A stretch of DNA of 64,000 nucleotides, from assembly GCA_937894335.1 (NCBI GenBank), contig CALCRU010000055.1, positions 62,001-126,000 on the forward strand. Direction: 5' to 3'. Origin of the DNA: an uncultured Treponema sp. GTDB lineage: Bacteria; Spirochaetota; Spirochaetia; Treponematales; Treponemataceae. Positions 50,481 through 60,618 of this stretch are shown here, piece by piece. The notes beneath the pieces are model-generated. The model worked only from the letters and a program-made list of their open reading frames with translations. It was not told the DNA's origin and ran no database searches. The stretch's first letter is position 1. Every line of letters begins with the position of its first letter. The position numbers and the translations under genes were made by a program.

Positions 50481-51926
50481 TTATTTTTTTGTATATACAG
50501 CCACAGAACCGGATCCTTGCTTGTTCCATCCAACAGCTGTAAAATCCTCGTTGTCACCCATAATAGCAACGCCATTTCCCTTAAGTTTTTCCTCAAAGTC
50601 CGTAATCAGCGTGTGCTGGGACTCTTCTGGCAAAAACGAAAGTAAATCTCGGCAGAACACAATATCTATGTCCGGCAACGAATTCGTGTGAACGCAGTCA
50701 TGATACTCGAACAGAATCATGTCTTTGATTTCTTTAGAGAAAGTATACTCCCCACCGACGGTTTTTGTCAAATAGGGCTGATACCAGTCTACAGAAACCG
50801 AATCAGGCACATTCATAAGCGGAGCATTTGAAACGCTCAGCAAATCGATATCATGGGCATAAATGCGAATGTTAGAACTAGGATACCGTTTTTTCAAAAG
50901 ACATGCAAGAGAATATGTCTCGAATCCCTTTCCACATCCCGGATTCCATACAACGATTGTCTTTGCAGGATTGTCGGGAAGAACCGAGGCAACCTCATTT
51001 GCATACTGCTCAGACCACCATGTGCCGTTAAAGCGTGAATAGAAGGGTGCAAGGAAGGCATCGGCATCAGATTCGTTCTGAAGCTGAGTATTGTCCTTTC
51101 CCCTTTCTCCAACCCACTCTTCGTAACGCTTTTTAACCCATGGTTCGGTAAGTCCATTCACTGTGAATTTTTTAAGCGTTTTGAGTGAATCTACAATAAA
51201 GGTGTAGTCAATGTCTTGGGCTGGCTTTTCTTCTTCTACAGGAGCCTGTTCAGAAGCGCCTTGGCCTGCAGAAGCATTTGCTTCCGCTTCCTGCTGCTCA
51301 AGAGCCTGCTGAGCCTGATACTGCTGCATGCGGGCAGTTTCCTGAGCATACTGCTCTTCTTCTTCGGGAGTGCGCTTTCCAAAAATGCGGTCAATGTCCA
51401 GAAGAACAAAGAGACGGTTGTCTGCCTCTACAACACCGTAAATGTACTTGATGTTTATGTCACCAAACAGAGGGTGAGGAGGCTGAATTGTTGAACTCTG
51501 AATGCCTATTACGCGATCAATTACATCAACTACCACACCAAAAGTCTGGTCGCCAACGCTTACAATAAGCATGTTTTCAAGAGCATTTTCGTCTTTTTTT
51601 TGTACGGGAACATTAAAGAATGTCCGCAGGTCAATGACGGGAATAATGTCTCCACGAAGATTGTGAACACCGCGAACAAAAGGCATAGTGTTGGGCACAT
51701 AGGTAAAGTGTCCAGCCTTTGCAATTTCCTTAACCTTAAGGATGTCTATTGCATAATCCTTTCCAGCAAGGGAAAAAGTAACCATGCGGAAATCCACATT
51801 TGCCATCATTGCCTTCTGGCGGTCAAGTTCCTCCTGAGTCATCTGCTCGTTTGAGTCATCGGAACCTGCAACCTGAGCCATTTTTGCCAACTGTGCAACT
51901 GCTGCATTAAAAGAACTCTGGGCCAT
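50481..51926 (-). CDS. CheW-CheR-like hybrid protein
   Basis: A 481-aa fusion. Residues about 45-190 are a CheW domain (FRMVTFSLAGKDYAID, VRGVHNLRGDIIPVIDL). A Gln/Ala/Glu-rich linker (190-240) follows, and residues 240-480 resemble CheR: VVWNPGCGKGFETYSLA in place of the usual SAM motif, then IRIYAHDID and IVFCRDLLSFLPEESQ. Such a hybrid is known from Treponema denticola, where it joins the atypical receptor array. The SAM motif is altered, so methyltransferase activity is doubtful. Its start shares one base with the cheA stop. Confidence 0.9.
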   Translation of the reverse strand: MAQSSFNAAVAQLAKMAQVAGSDDSNEQMTQEELDRQKAMMANVDFRMVTFSLAGKDYAIDILKVKEIAKAGHFTYVPNTMPFVRGVHNLRGDIIPVIDLRTFFNVPVQKKDENALENMLIVSVGDQTFGVVVDVIDRVIGIQSSTIQPPHPLFGDINIKYIYGVVEADNRLFVLLDIDRIFGKRTPEEEEQYAQETARMQQYQAQQALEQQEAEANASAGQGASEQAPVEEEKPAQDIDYTFIVDSLKTLKKFTVNGLTEPWVKKRYEEWVGERGKDNTQLQNESDADAFLAPFYSRFNGTWWSEQYANEVASVLPDNPAKTIVVWNPGCGKGFETYSLACLLKKRYPSSNIRIYAHDIDLLSVSNAPLMNVPDSVSVDWYQPYLTKTVGGEYTFSKEIKDMILFEYHDCVHTNSLPDIDIVFCRDLLSFLPEESQHTLITDFEEKLKGNGVAIMGDNEDFTAVGWNKQGSGSVAVYTKK

Positions 51927-54373
51927 TAGTTACTCCTACTTGCTATAATAGCGGCTTCTTCCCGTGTCTGCTGTGCCGAAAGTTCCTGACGCACACCAAG
52001 TTCCAGAAGCTGGCTTACATCAATAATAAGCGAAACAGAACCGTCACCAAGGATTGACGCACCGGCAATACCAGGAGATGTGGTAAACTGGTCGCGCAAA
52101 GGCTTGATAACCACATCCTCTTCGCCAATCAGTTCGTCTACCATGACGCCGATTTTCTTTTCCTGTGAACCTACAATGACAATGAAGCTCCATTCATCAT
52201 CCTTCGTGTTGCGGATGTTAAAGAGCCTGTTAAGGCGCAGAATAGAAATGACTTCGTTACGAACATTAAGTACTTCGTAGTTGTCGATTGTGTTGATTGT
52301 TTCCCTCTTAATACGCTGACTTTCGATAACATTTGCAATGGGAATAGAGTAAACTTCTTTGCCAACGCGAACAAGAAGTCCCTGAATGATTGCAAGTGTA
52401 AGGGGAAGCCTTATGCTAAACTTTGTACCCTTGTGCAGGGTGCTTGTTATGCTGATTGTGCCCTTAAGTTTTTCAACCATTGTCTTTACAACATCAAGAC
52501 CTACGCCCCGTCCAGAGACATTGGAAATCTTGTCTGCAGTAGAGAATCCCGGCTGGAAGATAAGGTTATATGCTTCCTGATCAGAAAGTATCTTGTTGGG
52601 ATGAATAAGTCCCTTCTTAACCGCCTTTTCGCGGATTTTATTTACATCAATACCAGCACCGTCATCAACAATGTCAATGACAATCATGTTGCCTTCGTTT
52701 GAAGCTTTAAGAAGAAGAGTTCCTGTTTCTTCCTTACCGTAGGCAAGTCGTTCCTCAGGAGGCTCAATTCCGTGGTCTACAGAGTTTCTTACACAGTGCA
52801 TGATTGGGTCAAGCAAATCTTCTACAACAGACTTATCAAGTTCGGTTTCTTCACCTTCAAGCACCAAGTTAACCTTGCGTCCCAAATCGCGGCTTAAGTC
52901 ACGCACAACGCGAGGGAAGCGGTTGAAAATCTGTCCAATAGGAACCATTCGGATCTTCATTACGCCTTCCTGCAGTTCGCTGGCAATGCGTCCAAGGTTC
53001 TGAGTTGTAGAGCGGTTCTTGCTTGCCGCTGACTTGTACTCGCTTTCAAAGGTGTCAAACCAAGTAAGGAGGTCTGCATATTCTTCCTGAACACGCTGCC
53101 TCATCATCTTTTCGTTTGCACCCTCTCTAACTTCCTCAAAGTATTTGGGCAGAGAATCAAACAGGCGGTGAACTCTTTCCTTATAGGAGTTGTTCATATC
53201 CCTAAGTTTAACCTGAAGGTCGGCCATCTGAAGTCCAGACTGATTGAATGCAGCCTTTGTAATTACAGTTTCCGAAACAAGGTTAAGCAGGTTGTCGATT
53301 CGTCGTGAGTCTACGCGGAGAATAGACCCTCCCTGATTTGCATTGTGAGATGCGGCAGGAGCGGCCTTTTTTGAAGTCTGAGCTGATGAAGCCTGAGCAG
53401 ATGAAGCAGAAGCAGCCTGAACTGGTGCCTCTTCCTCCTCCTCTTCTTCCTGAGCCACAGGAGCCGAAGCAACCTTAGCAGGGGCACTTGTTGGAGCGGC
53501 AGCCGAAGATGCAACAGGAGCAGGTGCAGGGGCGTCAGCTGGAGCCTTGGCCTTTTCTACAGGGCGAGCGTCAGTTATAAGGGTTACATCGCTAAGGAAT
53601 GCCGTATCTTCAAGTTCTTCTGCAGTAGAGGTAGTTGCAATGTAGTAAACAACCTGAAAGTGGAATTCATCCTCGTAAAGTTCGTCAAAGTCAGGAACAG
53701 TCTTAAGTACGCTTCCGCAGTTCTTAAGAGCCGCAAATACCTGAATTCCACCAACACTGTTCATGGGGTTAGATTCGTCAAAGGTAACATTTACAGACCA
53801 AAGTTTTGCACCATCAGGACAAGCACTCTTCATTTCCTCAATGTCGTCATCGGTAAGCACCGGTAACGGAGGTACATCTGCACTGGGAGCCTCTGCAACA
53901 GGCTGAGGGGCAGGAGCTGGTGCTGGCTTGGGAGCAGGAGCCACCGCTTTGGCAGCACCCTTCCTTTTACCTGCCTTTTCGGGCAAGAAGCTTTTAATCT
54001 GCTCAATTGTAGGAGTTACATCATCCTGATATACAGAACCATTACTGCGAGCCTCGAGCATAGCTTTAATAATATCAATGGAAGTGAGCAAAACATCAAC
54101 TATGGGTTCAGAAACATCTACAGAACCACCGCGCAGGGCATCTAGCAAATCCTCCACATCGTGACAGAAAGTTGCAAGTTCAGTCATTTCAACAGTGGCC
54201 GAACCGCCCTTAAGAGTGTGCGCTGCACGGAAGATTTCGTCGATGGCATCGTGGTTAGACGGATCGTTTTCGATTACAAGAATATTGCTTTCAAGGTTTT
54301 CCACCTGCTGTTCAGCTTCGGCAAAGAAGTCCCGCAACAATTCCTCGTTATTTGCATCAAGATAATCACTCAT
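51926..54373 (-). CDS. cheA: Chemotaxis histidine kinase CheA
   Basis: An 815-aa CheA. P1 has the phospho-accepting His in FRAAHTLKGGSATVEM (residues about 45-60). A P2-like domain (about 175-280) and an Ala/Pro/Glu-rich linker follow, then dimerisation P3 (about 350-470), the ATP-binding P4 (HCVRNSVDHGIE, DDGAGID, GRGVGLDVV) and a CheW-like P5 ending in SLIIDVSQLLELG. First gene of cheA-cheWR-cheX-cheY. No ribosome site; the -10 box is 8 nt from the ATG. Confidence 0.97.
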   Translation of the reverse strand: MSDYLDANNEELLRDFFAEAEQQVENLESNILVIENDPSNHDAIDEIFRAAHTLKGGSATVEMTELATFCHDVEDLLDALRGGSVDVSEPIVDVLLTSIDIIKAMLEARSNGSVYQDDVTPTIEQIKSFLPEKAGKRKGAAKAVAPAPKPAPAPAPQPVAEAPSADVPPLPVLTDDDIEEMKSACPDGAKLWSVNVTFDESNPMNSVGGIQVFAALKNCGSVLKTVPDFDELYEDEFHFQVVYYIATTSTAEELEDTAFLSDVTLITDARPVEKAKAPADAPAPAPVASSAAAPTSAPAKVASAPVAQEEEEEEEAPVQAASASSAQASSAQTSKKAAPAASHNANQGGSILRVDSRRIDNLLNLVSETVITKAAFNQSGLQMADLQVKLRDMNNSYKERVHRLFDSLPKYFEEVREGANEKMMRQRVQEEYADLLTWFDTFESEYKSAASKNRSTTQNLGRIASELQEGVMKIRMVPIGQIFNRFPRVVRDLSRDLGRKVNLVLEGEETELDKSVVEDLLDPIMHCVRNSVDHGIEPPEERLAYGKEETGTLLLKASNEGNMIVIDIVDDGAGIDVNKIREKAVKKGLIHPNKILSDQEAYNLIFQPGFSTADKISNVSGRGVGLDVVKTMVEKLKGTISITSTLHKGTKFSIRLPLTLAIIQGLLVRVGKEVYSIPIANVIESQRIKRETINTIDNYEVLNVRNEVISILRLNRLFNIRNTKDDEWSFIVIVGSQEKKIGVMVDELIGEEDVVIKPLRDQFTTSPGIAGASILGDGSVSLIIDVSQLLELGVRQELSAQQTREEAAIIASRSN

Positions 54374-54381
54374 ACTATACT

Positions 54382-54409
54382 ATTTTAATCGGTTACAAAT
54401 ATAAGTCAA
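54382..54409 (-). promoter_or_regulatory. Promoter of the cheA operon, leaderless geometry
   Basis: TTGACT (54404-54409), 16-nt spacer and TAAAAT (54382-54387) on the minus strand; AGTATAGT separates the -10 box from the ATG. No GGAG-like site is present. Confidence 0.65.
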
Positions 54410-54505
54410 GGGAAAAAAGCCATTTTTTTGCATTTTTTTTCAATTTATATTTATTTAAAACATGCCGAAATTTAAACAGGAAAATGCCGAATTTTGGAGG
54501 AAAAT

Positions 54506-55822
54506 GTGAAAAAATTTGCTCTCGCTACCCTTTTCTGCGCCTTATGCCTTTCAAGCGCCTTTTGTGACTCACCATTTTTTAGCGGATATGCAGGACTTTT
54601 AGGAGATTTTACAGGGGAAAAGGAGGAGACAACAAAACTAGCCCCGGAGTTTACCATGCAGGGCTTTCTTGCAGCACAAATTGACTGGAATGGAAAACTC
54701 ATCTTCAGAGGTGATTTTCACATAAAGTCAGCAAACCTGTTTAATCCGGCAAACAGTCCCTTAAAGCCCACAACAGAAAACACAGAATTCAAAATAGGAG
54801 AACTATCCTTAACCTTTAGGGCATCTTCAGCTTCCGTATCTCATTATATAAGCGCATTCTTCGGCAAGTTTGAACCAGTCGGCTCAGATGTATTCCTCCA
54901 GAGACACTTGGGACTTCAGCCCATTTCTTCAATTCTAACTGAAAACTGGGGAGGTCTAGTTGGAACAAGCATTTTCAGTAATTACGGTCTTGGACTTTCC
55001 TACACGGCACACTTTAACAAATCATTTGTAATGGGCGCCTACATTTACGCCTATGATTCAGAAAACGGCACATTCACAATCAATTCGTTTAATACGGAAC
55101 TTCGTGCAGCAGGAACTTTTCCCTTCATCATTTTTGATGTTTCGGCAAACTTCTCTTTTGAATTCGCAACTGGAAAAAGCCTTTATGAGTCCGACCCTAC
55201 CCTCTACGCAGGTATAAAAGACGATTTACTTTTGGTTCGTTCCGCACTGTTTAAACTAGGAGCAAACATTCTTATTGGAAACCGCTACACAACATCAGTG
55301 CTAGTTCAGGCTGGAATAAACAATCTCAGTTTGGGTGGAGCAGAACATAAGCAGATTACAGGAAAAGACATTTACCTTTTGGTTGAACCGCGCATAAACC
55401 TTGGCGCAACACAGATGAGCATTGCAGTATTCAGCCTTCCAAATGAAAATGTAAGAGATTTGCTTTATCTGCGCGGTTATGCAAGAGGAGCAACAAACAG
55501 CGAAATAAACGGAAATGTGGGAGCAAATGTTAGCTTTAAAAATGATTCTGTTTACCTAGGTGCAACTCAGCTTACCTGGGGCGTAAATGTTACAGCCTGC
55601 TACGATTCCAATCTGATTTCTCTCGTTAATACAATAGCGTCAGGTTCATTTGATATAAAAAACATGCACCTTTATGTTACACCTTTTGCATCAATGCCAC
55701 TCTTTGGTGGAGAATTTAAGGCAGCACTTTCACTTGACCCACTGGCACTGGCATCAATTACAGAAAACAAGAACTGGCTTAGAATCTTTGACGCTTTCGT
55801 GGGATTCAAAGTAAGCATGTGA
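54506..55822 (+). CDS. Putative outer-membrane beta-barrel protein
   Basis: A 438-aa exported protein. The start is taken as GTG at 54506, 7 nt after TTGGAGG; a TTG four codons earlier lies inside that site. The signal peptide is LATLFCALCLSSAFC followed by DSPFF. The mature protein alternates short hydrophobic and polar strands with aromatic girdle-like residues (for example LTFRASSASVSHYISAFFG, FDAFVGFKVSM at the end), consistent with a porin-like barrel. The C-terminal residue is Met, not Phe. No family recognised. Confidence 0.65.
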   Translation: MKKFALATLFCALCLSSAFCDSPFFSGYAGLLGDFTGEKEETTKLAPEFTMQGFLAAQIDWNGKLIFRGDFHIKSANLFNPANSPLKPTTENTEFKIGELSLTFRASSASVSHYISAFFGKFEPVGSDVFLQRHLGLQPISSILTENWGGLVGTSIFSNYGLGLSYTAHFNKSFVMGAYIYAYDSENGTFTINSFNTELRAAGTFPFIIFDVSANFSFEFATGKSLYESDPTLYAGIKDDLLLVRSALFKLGANILIGNRYTTSVLVQAGINNLSLGGAEHKQITGKDIYLLVEPRINLGATQMSIAVFSLPNENVRDLLYLRGYARGATNSEINGNVGANVSFKNDSVYLGATQLTWGVNVTACYDSNLISLVNTIASGSFDIKNMHLYVTPFASMPLFGGEFKAALSLDPLALASITENKNWLRIFDAFVGFKVSM

Positions 55823-55834
55823 GCAGGGATTCCC

Positions 55835-57229
55835 CTACTTCCAGAAGATTTCATCAGTATACACCCAGCCGCTGACTCCGTCGTCAGAGTGAATGTAGTA
55901 CCAGCCGTCTTCTGTTTCCGCGCTTGCATTGTACCATTTCTTGGGAAGTTCCGCCACAATCTCAGAGTCTGCAAAAGGCATTGCCCTTACCGTAAAGGAC
56001 TTTCCTTCCGGCGTTATGCTAAAGGCTTCGTGCCTGCCCTGTATAAGGGTTACTTTTACATGCAACCCCTGACTGGCTGTTACATCATCCTCGCAAACAT
56101 ATCCGGTAACCGGGAATGTAAGGTGATAGTATTTTTTTTCGTCCGCGCCACCCTCATTGCAGACAATAATTTTATCGGCGACAAAAAATGAACCTGATGC
56201 CATGTCAGGCTTTGCTCCGTCATCGGCAAAAGTTCTGCTTACAGGCAGGGCATCTTCATTCGAAGAAAGCCAGACCGTTTCTTCAACAATGCTGTCGTAG
56301 GGAAGACTCTTACGGGGAAGGTTTTCAAAGCAGCCGGTCTGAACATAAAGTTTGCTTCCGGGAATCCAATATCCGCTTCCGTCCTGAAACCAGTACTGGG
56401 AAAGTCCCTCGTAAGGAATCATTTCTTCGCTTACAGCCATAACCGTACCCTGGTCTTCAGAAGAATAGACGAGGCCGTAGGATTCTGGAAGTCCCGGAAC
56501 AGCCACAGGCCTAAAGGACTCTTTAAAGAGGCTTTCATTTTCTTTTTTAAATTCTCCGTCGTAGGGGAGGCGCCTTGTAACAAAAAGATAATCCTGTTCC
56601 CTGTCGCCACCATACTTTATTTCAGAGTCCGTAAGGTACAGGTCGCCGTACGCACTGCTGTCAATGACAATGCATTCTGTAATTGCTCCGCTCGTCAGAT
56701 CCTTTATTACAAAAAGATTGCGGTTGTCTTCAATATAGTTTTCAGTCCTAAAAACCTCGCAGCATATGTTTCTGTCAGGTTTTTCCCTGTAATTCGCATA
56801 AAGCTGATCTGGAAACACTTCCTTGTGACGGGCAAAAAATGCCGTTTCCATATCTTCGTTAAAAATGACCACGGATTTTTTTCCGTTTCCCCAATCCTGA
56901 TACTTTAACCGCTCACCAAGTTCCTCTGGAGTAAAGCGGTAAACATGAAGGAGTTCCCTAATGTCCCCCTCCTGAACTCCGGGCGCAAGTTCTGTAACCA
57001 ACTGCTCTCTTGGCACATAGGAATAGCTCACGGGGATTTTCCATTCAGCGTCGTTTATGTAGGGCTCAGGGGAAGAAGCAGGTGAAGCAGGTTTTTCTTC
57101 CGCCTTTACGGTAACAGCAGGCGCTTCATGAACCACAGCCTCTTCTGCTGGAGGATTTTTATTTTTAGCGCAGGAAACAAGTGTCAGAACAGAAATGACA
57201 ATCAACAGAAAACAGATTTGTTTTTTCAT
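55835..57229 (-). CDS. SH3-domain lipoprotein
   Basis: A 464-aa lipoprotein with lipobox LVSC (Cys20). A Pro/Ala/Glu-rich linker is followed by a long middle part without a recognised domain. The C-terminus is a bacterial SH3-like domain (FTVRAMPFADSEIVAEL, GWYYIHSDDGVSGWVY). Such domains usually bind peptidoglycan. TAAGG ribosome site. Function unknown. Confidence 0.75.
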   Translation of the reverse strand: MKKQICFLLIVISVLTLVSCAKNKNPPAEEAVVHEAPAVTVKAEEKPASPASSPEPYINDAEWKIPVSYSYVPREQLVTELAPGVQEGDIRELLHVYRFTPEELGERLKYQDWGNGKKSVVIFNEDMETAFFARHKEVFPDQLYANYREKPDRNICCEVFRTENYIEDNRNLFVIKDLTSGAITECIVIDSSAYGDLYLTDSEIKYGGDREQDYLFVTRRLPYDGEFKKENESLFKESFRPVAVPGLPESYGLVYSSEDQGTVMAVSEEMIPYEGLSQYWFQDGSGYWIPGSKLYVQTGCFENLPRKSLPYDSIVEETVWLSSNEDALPVSRTFADDGAKPDMASGSFFVADKIIVCNEGGADEKKYYHLTFPVTGYVCEDDVTASQGLHVKVTLIQGRHEAFSITPEGKSFTVRAMPFADSEIVAELPKKWYNASAETEDGWYYIHSDDGVSGWVYTDEIFWK

Positions 57230-57291
57230 AAAAGACCTTACTAAAAAAAGAAGCGGCAGCTTCCACAGAAACTACCGCATACATAATGATT

Positions 57292-58515
57292 TTACAGCAC
57301 CAGTTTTGAAAGCCGTCTACAGGCTTCTTCCACATCCTTTCTGTGACCAAAGCTTGAGAAGCGCAGGTAAGATTCGCCAGAAGGTCCAAAGCCTGAACCT
57401 GGAGTTGTTACCACGCGGCACTCGTCCAAGATTTTGTCAAAGATGTCCCAGCTTTTCCATCCGGGAAACTTTACCCACAGATAGGGAGAGTCACCGGTGT
57501 AGTAAACCTTTACTCCTGCATTTGCAAAGTTTTTGCCAGTAAGGGTCTTCTGCATTATTTTTGCGTTTTCAAGATAGAAGTCTACAAGAGCTTTTGTTTC
57601 TTTCTGTCCTTCCTTGTCAAGAGCTGCAAGTCCGCCTGCTTGGGCAATGTTGCTTGCTCCGTTAAAGAGAGTTGTCATTACGCGATTCCAGTCCTGCTTT
57701 ACGCTACTTCCGTCTGCAAACTTCAAATCGGAAGGAACTACAGACCATCCCAGACGGACTCCAGTAAATCCTGCCAGTTTGGAGAAGGAGTTGATTTCAA
57801 TCGCACACTTTCTTGCACCAGGAATTTCGTAAATCGTACGGGGAAGATTCTTGTTGCGAATAAAGGAATAATATGCCGAATCAAAAATAATGATGCAGCC
57901 ATTTTTGCGAGCAAAGTCAACAAGTTTCTTTAATTCTGCGCGAGTACTTGTGGCACCTGTTGGATTGTTAGGACTGCAAAAGTATATGAGCGAGTTTGGC
58001 TTTATTTTTGTAAGGTCGGGGAAGAAGTTGTTTTCTGCCGTACAGGGAAGATATGTTACTCCGCGATGACCGCTCTTTGAACTTGCACCTGCGGCACCTA
58101 CAATTACACTTCCGTCCACATACACGGGATATGCAGGATCCTGTACTGCAATCTTTACCTTTGAGCCGAACAGAGTCTGAATGCGAGCAATGTCGCACTT
58201 GGCACCATCAGAAATAAAAACTTCGTCAGCGCTTACCATCTTTGGGTAGACAACGCTTGCAATTTTTTCCCTAAGTTCTGTCATGCCCTGCTCGTCACCG
58301 TAACCAGAATAGCCCTTTGCGGTTCCCAGTGCCTTTGCGTAAGAAGCCATTGCACCTGCTATATGAGGCGTAAGGGGTTCGGTGGTGTTTCCCACGCCAA
58401 GGCTTATTATTTTTGCATCAGGGTGCTTTGCTTGATATTCGCGGCGGCGCTTTGCCACTTCAGGAAACAGATATCCCTGTGCCAGATTTGCAAAACCAGA
58501 ATTTCGTTCAACCAT
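57292..58515 (-). CDS. dapL: LL-diaminopimelate aminotransferase
   Basis: A PLP-dependent enzyme (407 aa) that makes LL-diaminopimelate directly from tetrahydrodipicolinate for lysine and peptidoglycan synthesis. Motifs: ISLGVGNTTEPL at the start, GYSGYGDEQGM, ISDGAKCDIARI, FCSPNNPTGA and the PLP lysine in EINSFSKLAGFTGVRLGW. GAGGAG ribosome site. No other dap genes are nearby. Confidence 0.95.
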   Translation of the reverse strand: MVERNSGFANLAQGYLFPEVAKRRREYQAKHPDAKIISLGVGNTTEPLTPHIAGAMASYAKALGTAKGYSGYGDEQGMTELREKIASVVYPKMVSADEVFISDGAKCDIARIQTLFGSKVKIAVQDPAYPVYVDGSVIVGAAGASSKSGHRGVTYLPCTAENNFFPDLTKIKPNSLIYFCSPNNPTGATSTRAELKKLVDFARKNGCIIIFDSAYYSFIRNKNLPRTIYEIPGARKCAIEINSFSKLAGFTGVRLGWSVVPSDLKFADGSSVKQDWNRVMTTLFNGASNIAQAGGLAALDKEGQKETKALVDFYLENAKIMQKTLTGKNFANAGVKVYYTGDSPYLWVKFPGWKSWDIFDKILDECRVVTTPGSGFGPSGESYLRFSSFGHRKDVEEACRRLSKLVL

Positions 58516-58592
58516 AAAGTTACTCCTCGTATTTTTTTTACAGCTAAGTGTACATCAAATTGCAAATTAAAAAAAGTGGTATTTTTTGTCTG

Positions 58593-59888
58593 CTAGTGCA
58601 TAAAGGACTGCCGTTTTTTTCTGTAAACACGGGGAACTTCCAGAGTAAACTGGGCGTACTTCTGCTCCTCGCTTTTTACGGTAAGGCTTCCTCCCAGTTC
58701 CTTGGAAATGGCGTAGGCAATGGCAAGTCCCAGTCCGTAGCCGCCTGTCTTTCTTGCCCGAGACTTGTCAACCCTAAAGAAGCGGTCAAAGATGTTGTTT
58801 ATGTCATCCTTGGAAATTCCATAGCCTGAATTGTAGACGCTTACAGAAACCCTGTCCTCGTTCTGAAAAACGCTCACCTTAATCTCAGTATTTTCGTAGG
58901 AGTTTTTTATAGCATTGTCAGTAAGAATTACCGCAACCTGTTTTATCTTGTCTTCATCCGATTCCACCATTACAGGCTCAGGGGGAACTTCTAGCACAAG
59001 AGTTTTTCTGTCTTCAAAGGCCACGCTTTCAAAGGGAAGCACTGCACAGGAAACAGCATTTGCAATGTCAAAACCTGTTACGCTTAGTTCGTAGCGACCT
59101 GCATCGTCCTTGGCAAGAAAAAGCATATCCTGAACAAGGGTGTTCATACGCTGGCATTCAGACTTTATGTAACCAAGCCACTTGTTGTCGGGCAATTCAT
59201 TTTCAAGAACCGAAACATTTGCCGCAATTACAGAAATAGGTGTCTTAAGCTCATGGCTTGCATCTGCAATAAAATCCTGTTGCTTTATGAATTCATTCTG
59301 AACGGGAGATGTAATGAACCGGGAAAGCATGTAGCCTACCGCCGCAAGAACCGCCGCCGCAAAAAATGTAATCATCAGAAAGACAATTATGTGCCTTCTT
59401 CCAAACTCCTGTTCTCTGGTGCGGTCAAAGGCCACAATCATTCTTTGTCCTGACTCTTCGTCGTAGACCTTGTAAGAAATCATTTTTACAATGCCAAAGT
59501 TTTTTTTGTCTGCAAGAATTAGGTCTGCAACAGCCTGCACTTCCCCATCAGTCATTTCTGGCTGAAAGGGATGGATAAGCTCTACAACAGAACCCTTAGA
59601 ATCAACTCTTACAGAAAAGTATGGCGTACCGCGATAATCAACAGGAGACAGAAAATATCTAATGCCTTTTTTTTCTTCTGAAATTCTTGAGGCGTAGTCG
59701 CTGTCGTTAAGGGGAGTAAGTCCGTCGTTGTGAATGAGGGAATTTAAAAATCCGTTTGCAGACTGTTGCATGGAAATCTGAAAGTAGATGTTTGAAATTG
59801 CCCCATACAAAAACAGAAGCATAAGAAAGACAAAGAGGATTCCTAAAAAAAGTTTTCTGCGCAGATGGGTAAATACGTCTACAGTCAT
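58593..59888 (-). CDS. Sensor histidine kinase
   Basis: A 431-aa membrane kinase. Two transmembrane helices (about 12-35 and 155-178) flank a periplasmic sensor of about 115 residues. The H-box is DASHELKTPISVI, the N-box LTDNAIKNSYENTEI, and the G-boxes NSGYGIS and GYGLGLAIAYAIS. It follows the response regulator by 10 nt and is its likely partner. Signal unknown. Confidence 0.92.
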   Translation of the reverse strand: MTVDVFTHLRRKLFLGILFVFLMLLFLYGAISNIYFQISMQQSANGFLNSLIHNDGLTPLNDSDYASRISEEKKGIRYFLSPVDYRGTPYFSVRVDSKGSVVELIHPFQPEMTDGEVQAVADLILADKKNFGIVKMISYKVYDEESGQRMIVAFDRTREQEFGRRHIIVFLMITFFAAAVLAAVGYMLSRFITSPVQNEFIKQQDFIADASHELKTPISVIAANVSVLENELPDNKWLGYIKSECQRMNTLVQDMLFLAKDDAGRYELSVTGFDIANAVSCAVLPFESVAFEDRKTLVLEVPPEPVMVESDEDKIKQVAVILTDNAIKNSYENTEIKVSVFQNEDRVSVSVYNSGYGISKDDINNIFDRFFRVDKSRARKTGGYGLGLAIAYAISKELGGSLTVKSEEQKYAQFTLEVPRVYRKKRQSFMH

Positions 59889-59898
59889 GACTAAGGCG

Positions 59899-60576
59899 TT
59901 ACTTACCTTCTTCTAGAGAATATCCTATTCCACGGGCAGTTCTGATTGTCGTCTTAACCTTAAGCTGTTCCATCTTTTTTCTGATGAAGGAAATGTAAAC
60001 TTCCACATTGTTGTATTCAGCATCAGAGTCGCCTCCCCAAATTTTTTCTATGAAGCGTTCCTTTTTTATAATCTGCCGGGGATTTTCAAAGAAGAGATCT
60101 ATAATCTGGAATTCCTTAAGGCTAAGCTTTATTGCATCGCCAGACTTGTTCTGAAGTTCACAGTTATTTTTGTTAAGCACAAGGTCACCGCAACTTACGC
60201 TTTCTTCCTTCATTTCTCCCTTGCGTCTGGTAAGCGCCCTTACCCTAGCCAGAAGCTCATCAGTGTTAAAGGGTTTTGTCATGTAGTCATCGGCACCACA
60301 GTCAAGACCGTTAACTTTGTCCGCCACATCATCCTTTGCGGTAAGCAGCAGAACAGGCACCGTATTTTTTTCTTCCCTAAGAGTCTTTAAAAGCGTAATA
60401 CCGTCCATTTCGGGAAGCATTATGTCAAGTATGATTAGATCGTATATTCCGCTCTGAGCATATTTAAGGCCTTCCGTTCCAGTGTAAACGGTGTCAACTC
60501 CGTAACGGTTCTTCTGAAAGATTTCCACCAAAGCCTGAGAAAGTCTGACTTCGTCTTCTACTAAAAGTAATCGCAT
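59899..60576 (-). CDS. OmpR/PhoB-family response regulator
   Basis: A 225-aa regulator. Receiver with VEDE, phospho-acceptor Asp in LIILDIMLPEMDG, Thr in LLLTAKDD and Lys in MTKPFN. The C-terminal winged helix has KLSLKEFQIIDLF and EVYISFIRKKME. TGAGGG ribosome site. Three 11-bp direct repeats just upstream of its promoter suggest it controls its own operon. Confidence 0.94.
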   Translation of the reverse strand: MRLLLVEDEVRLSQALVEIFQKNRYGVDTVYTGTEGLKYAQSGIYDLIILDIMLPEMDGITLLKTLREEKNTVPVLLLTAKDDVADKVNGLDCGADDYMTKPFNTDELLARVRALTRRKGEMKEESVSCGDLVLNKNNCELQNKSGDAIKLSLKEFQIIDLFFENPRQIIKKERFIEKIWGGDSDAEYNNVEVYISFIRKKMEQLKVKTTIRTARGIGYSLEEGK

Positions 60577-60618
60577 GGGCCCTCACATTTTGTTTAAAAT
60601 TAACTCTCGTTACTGTAC

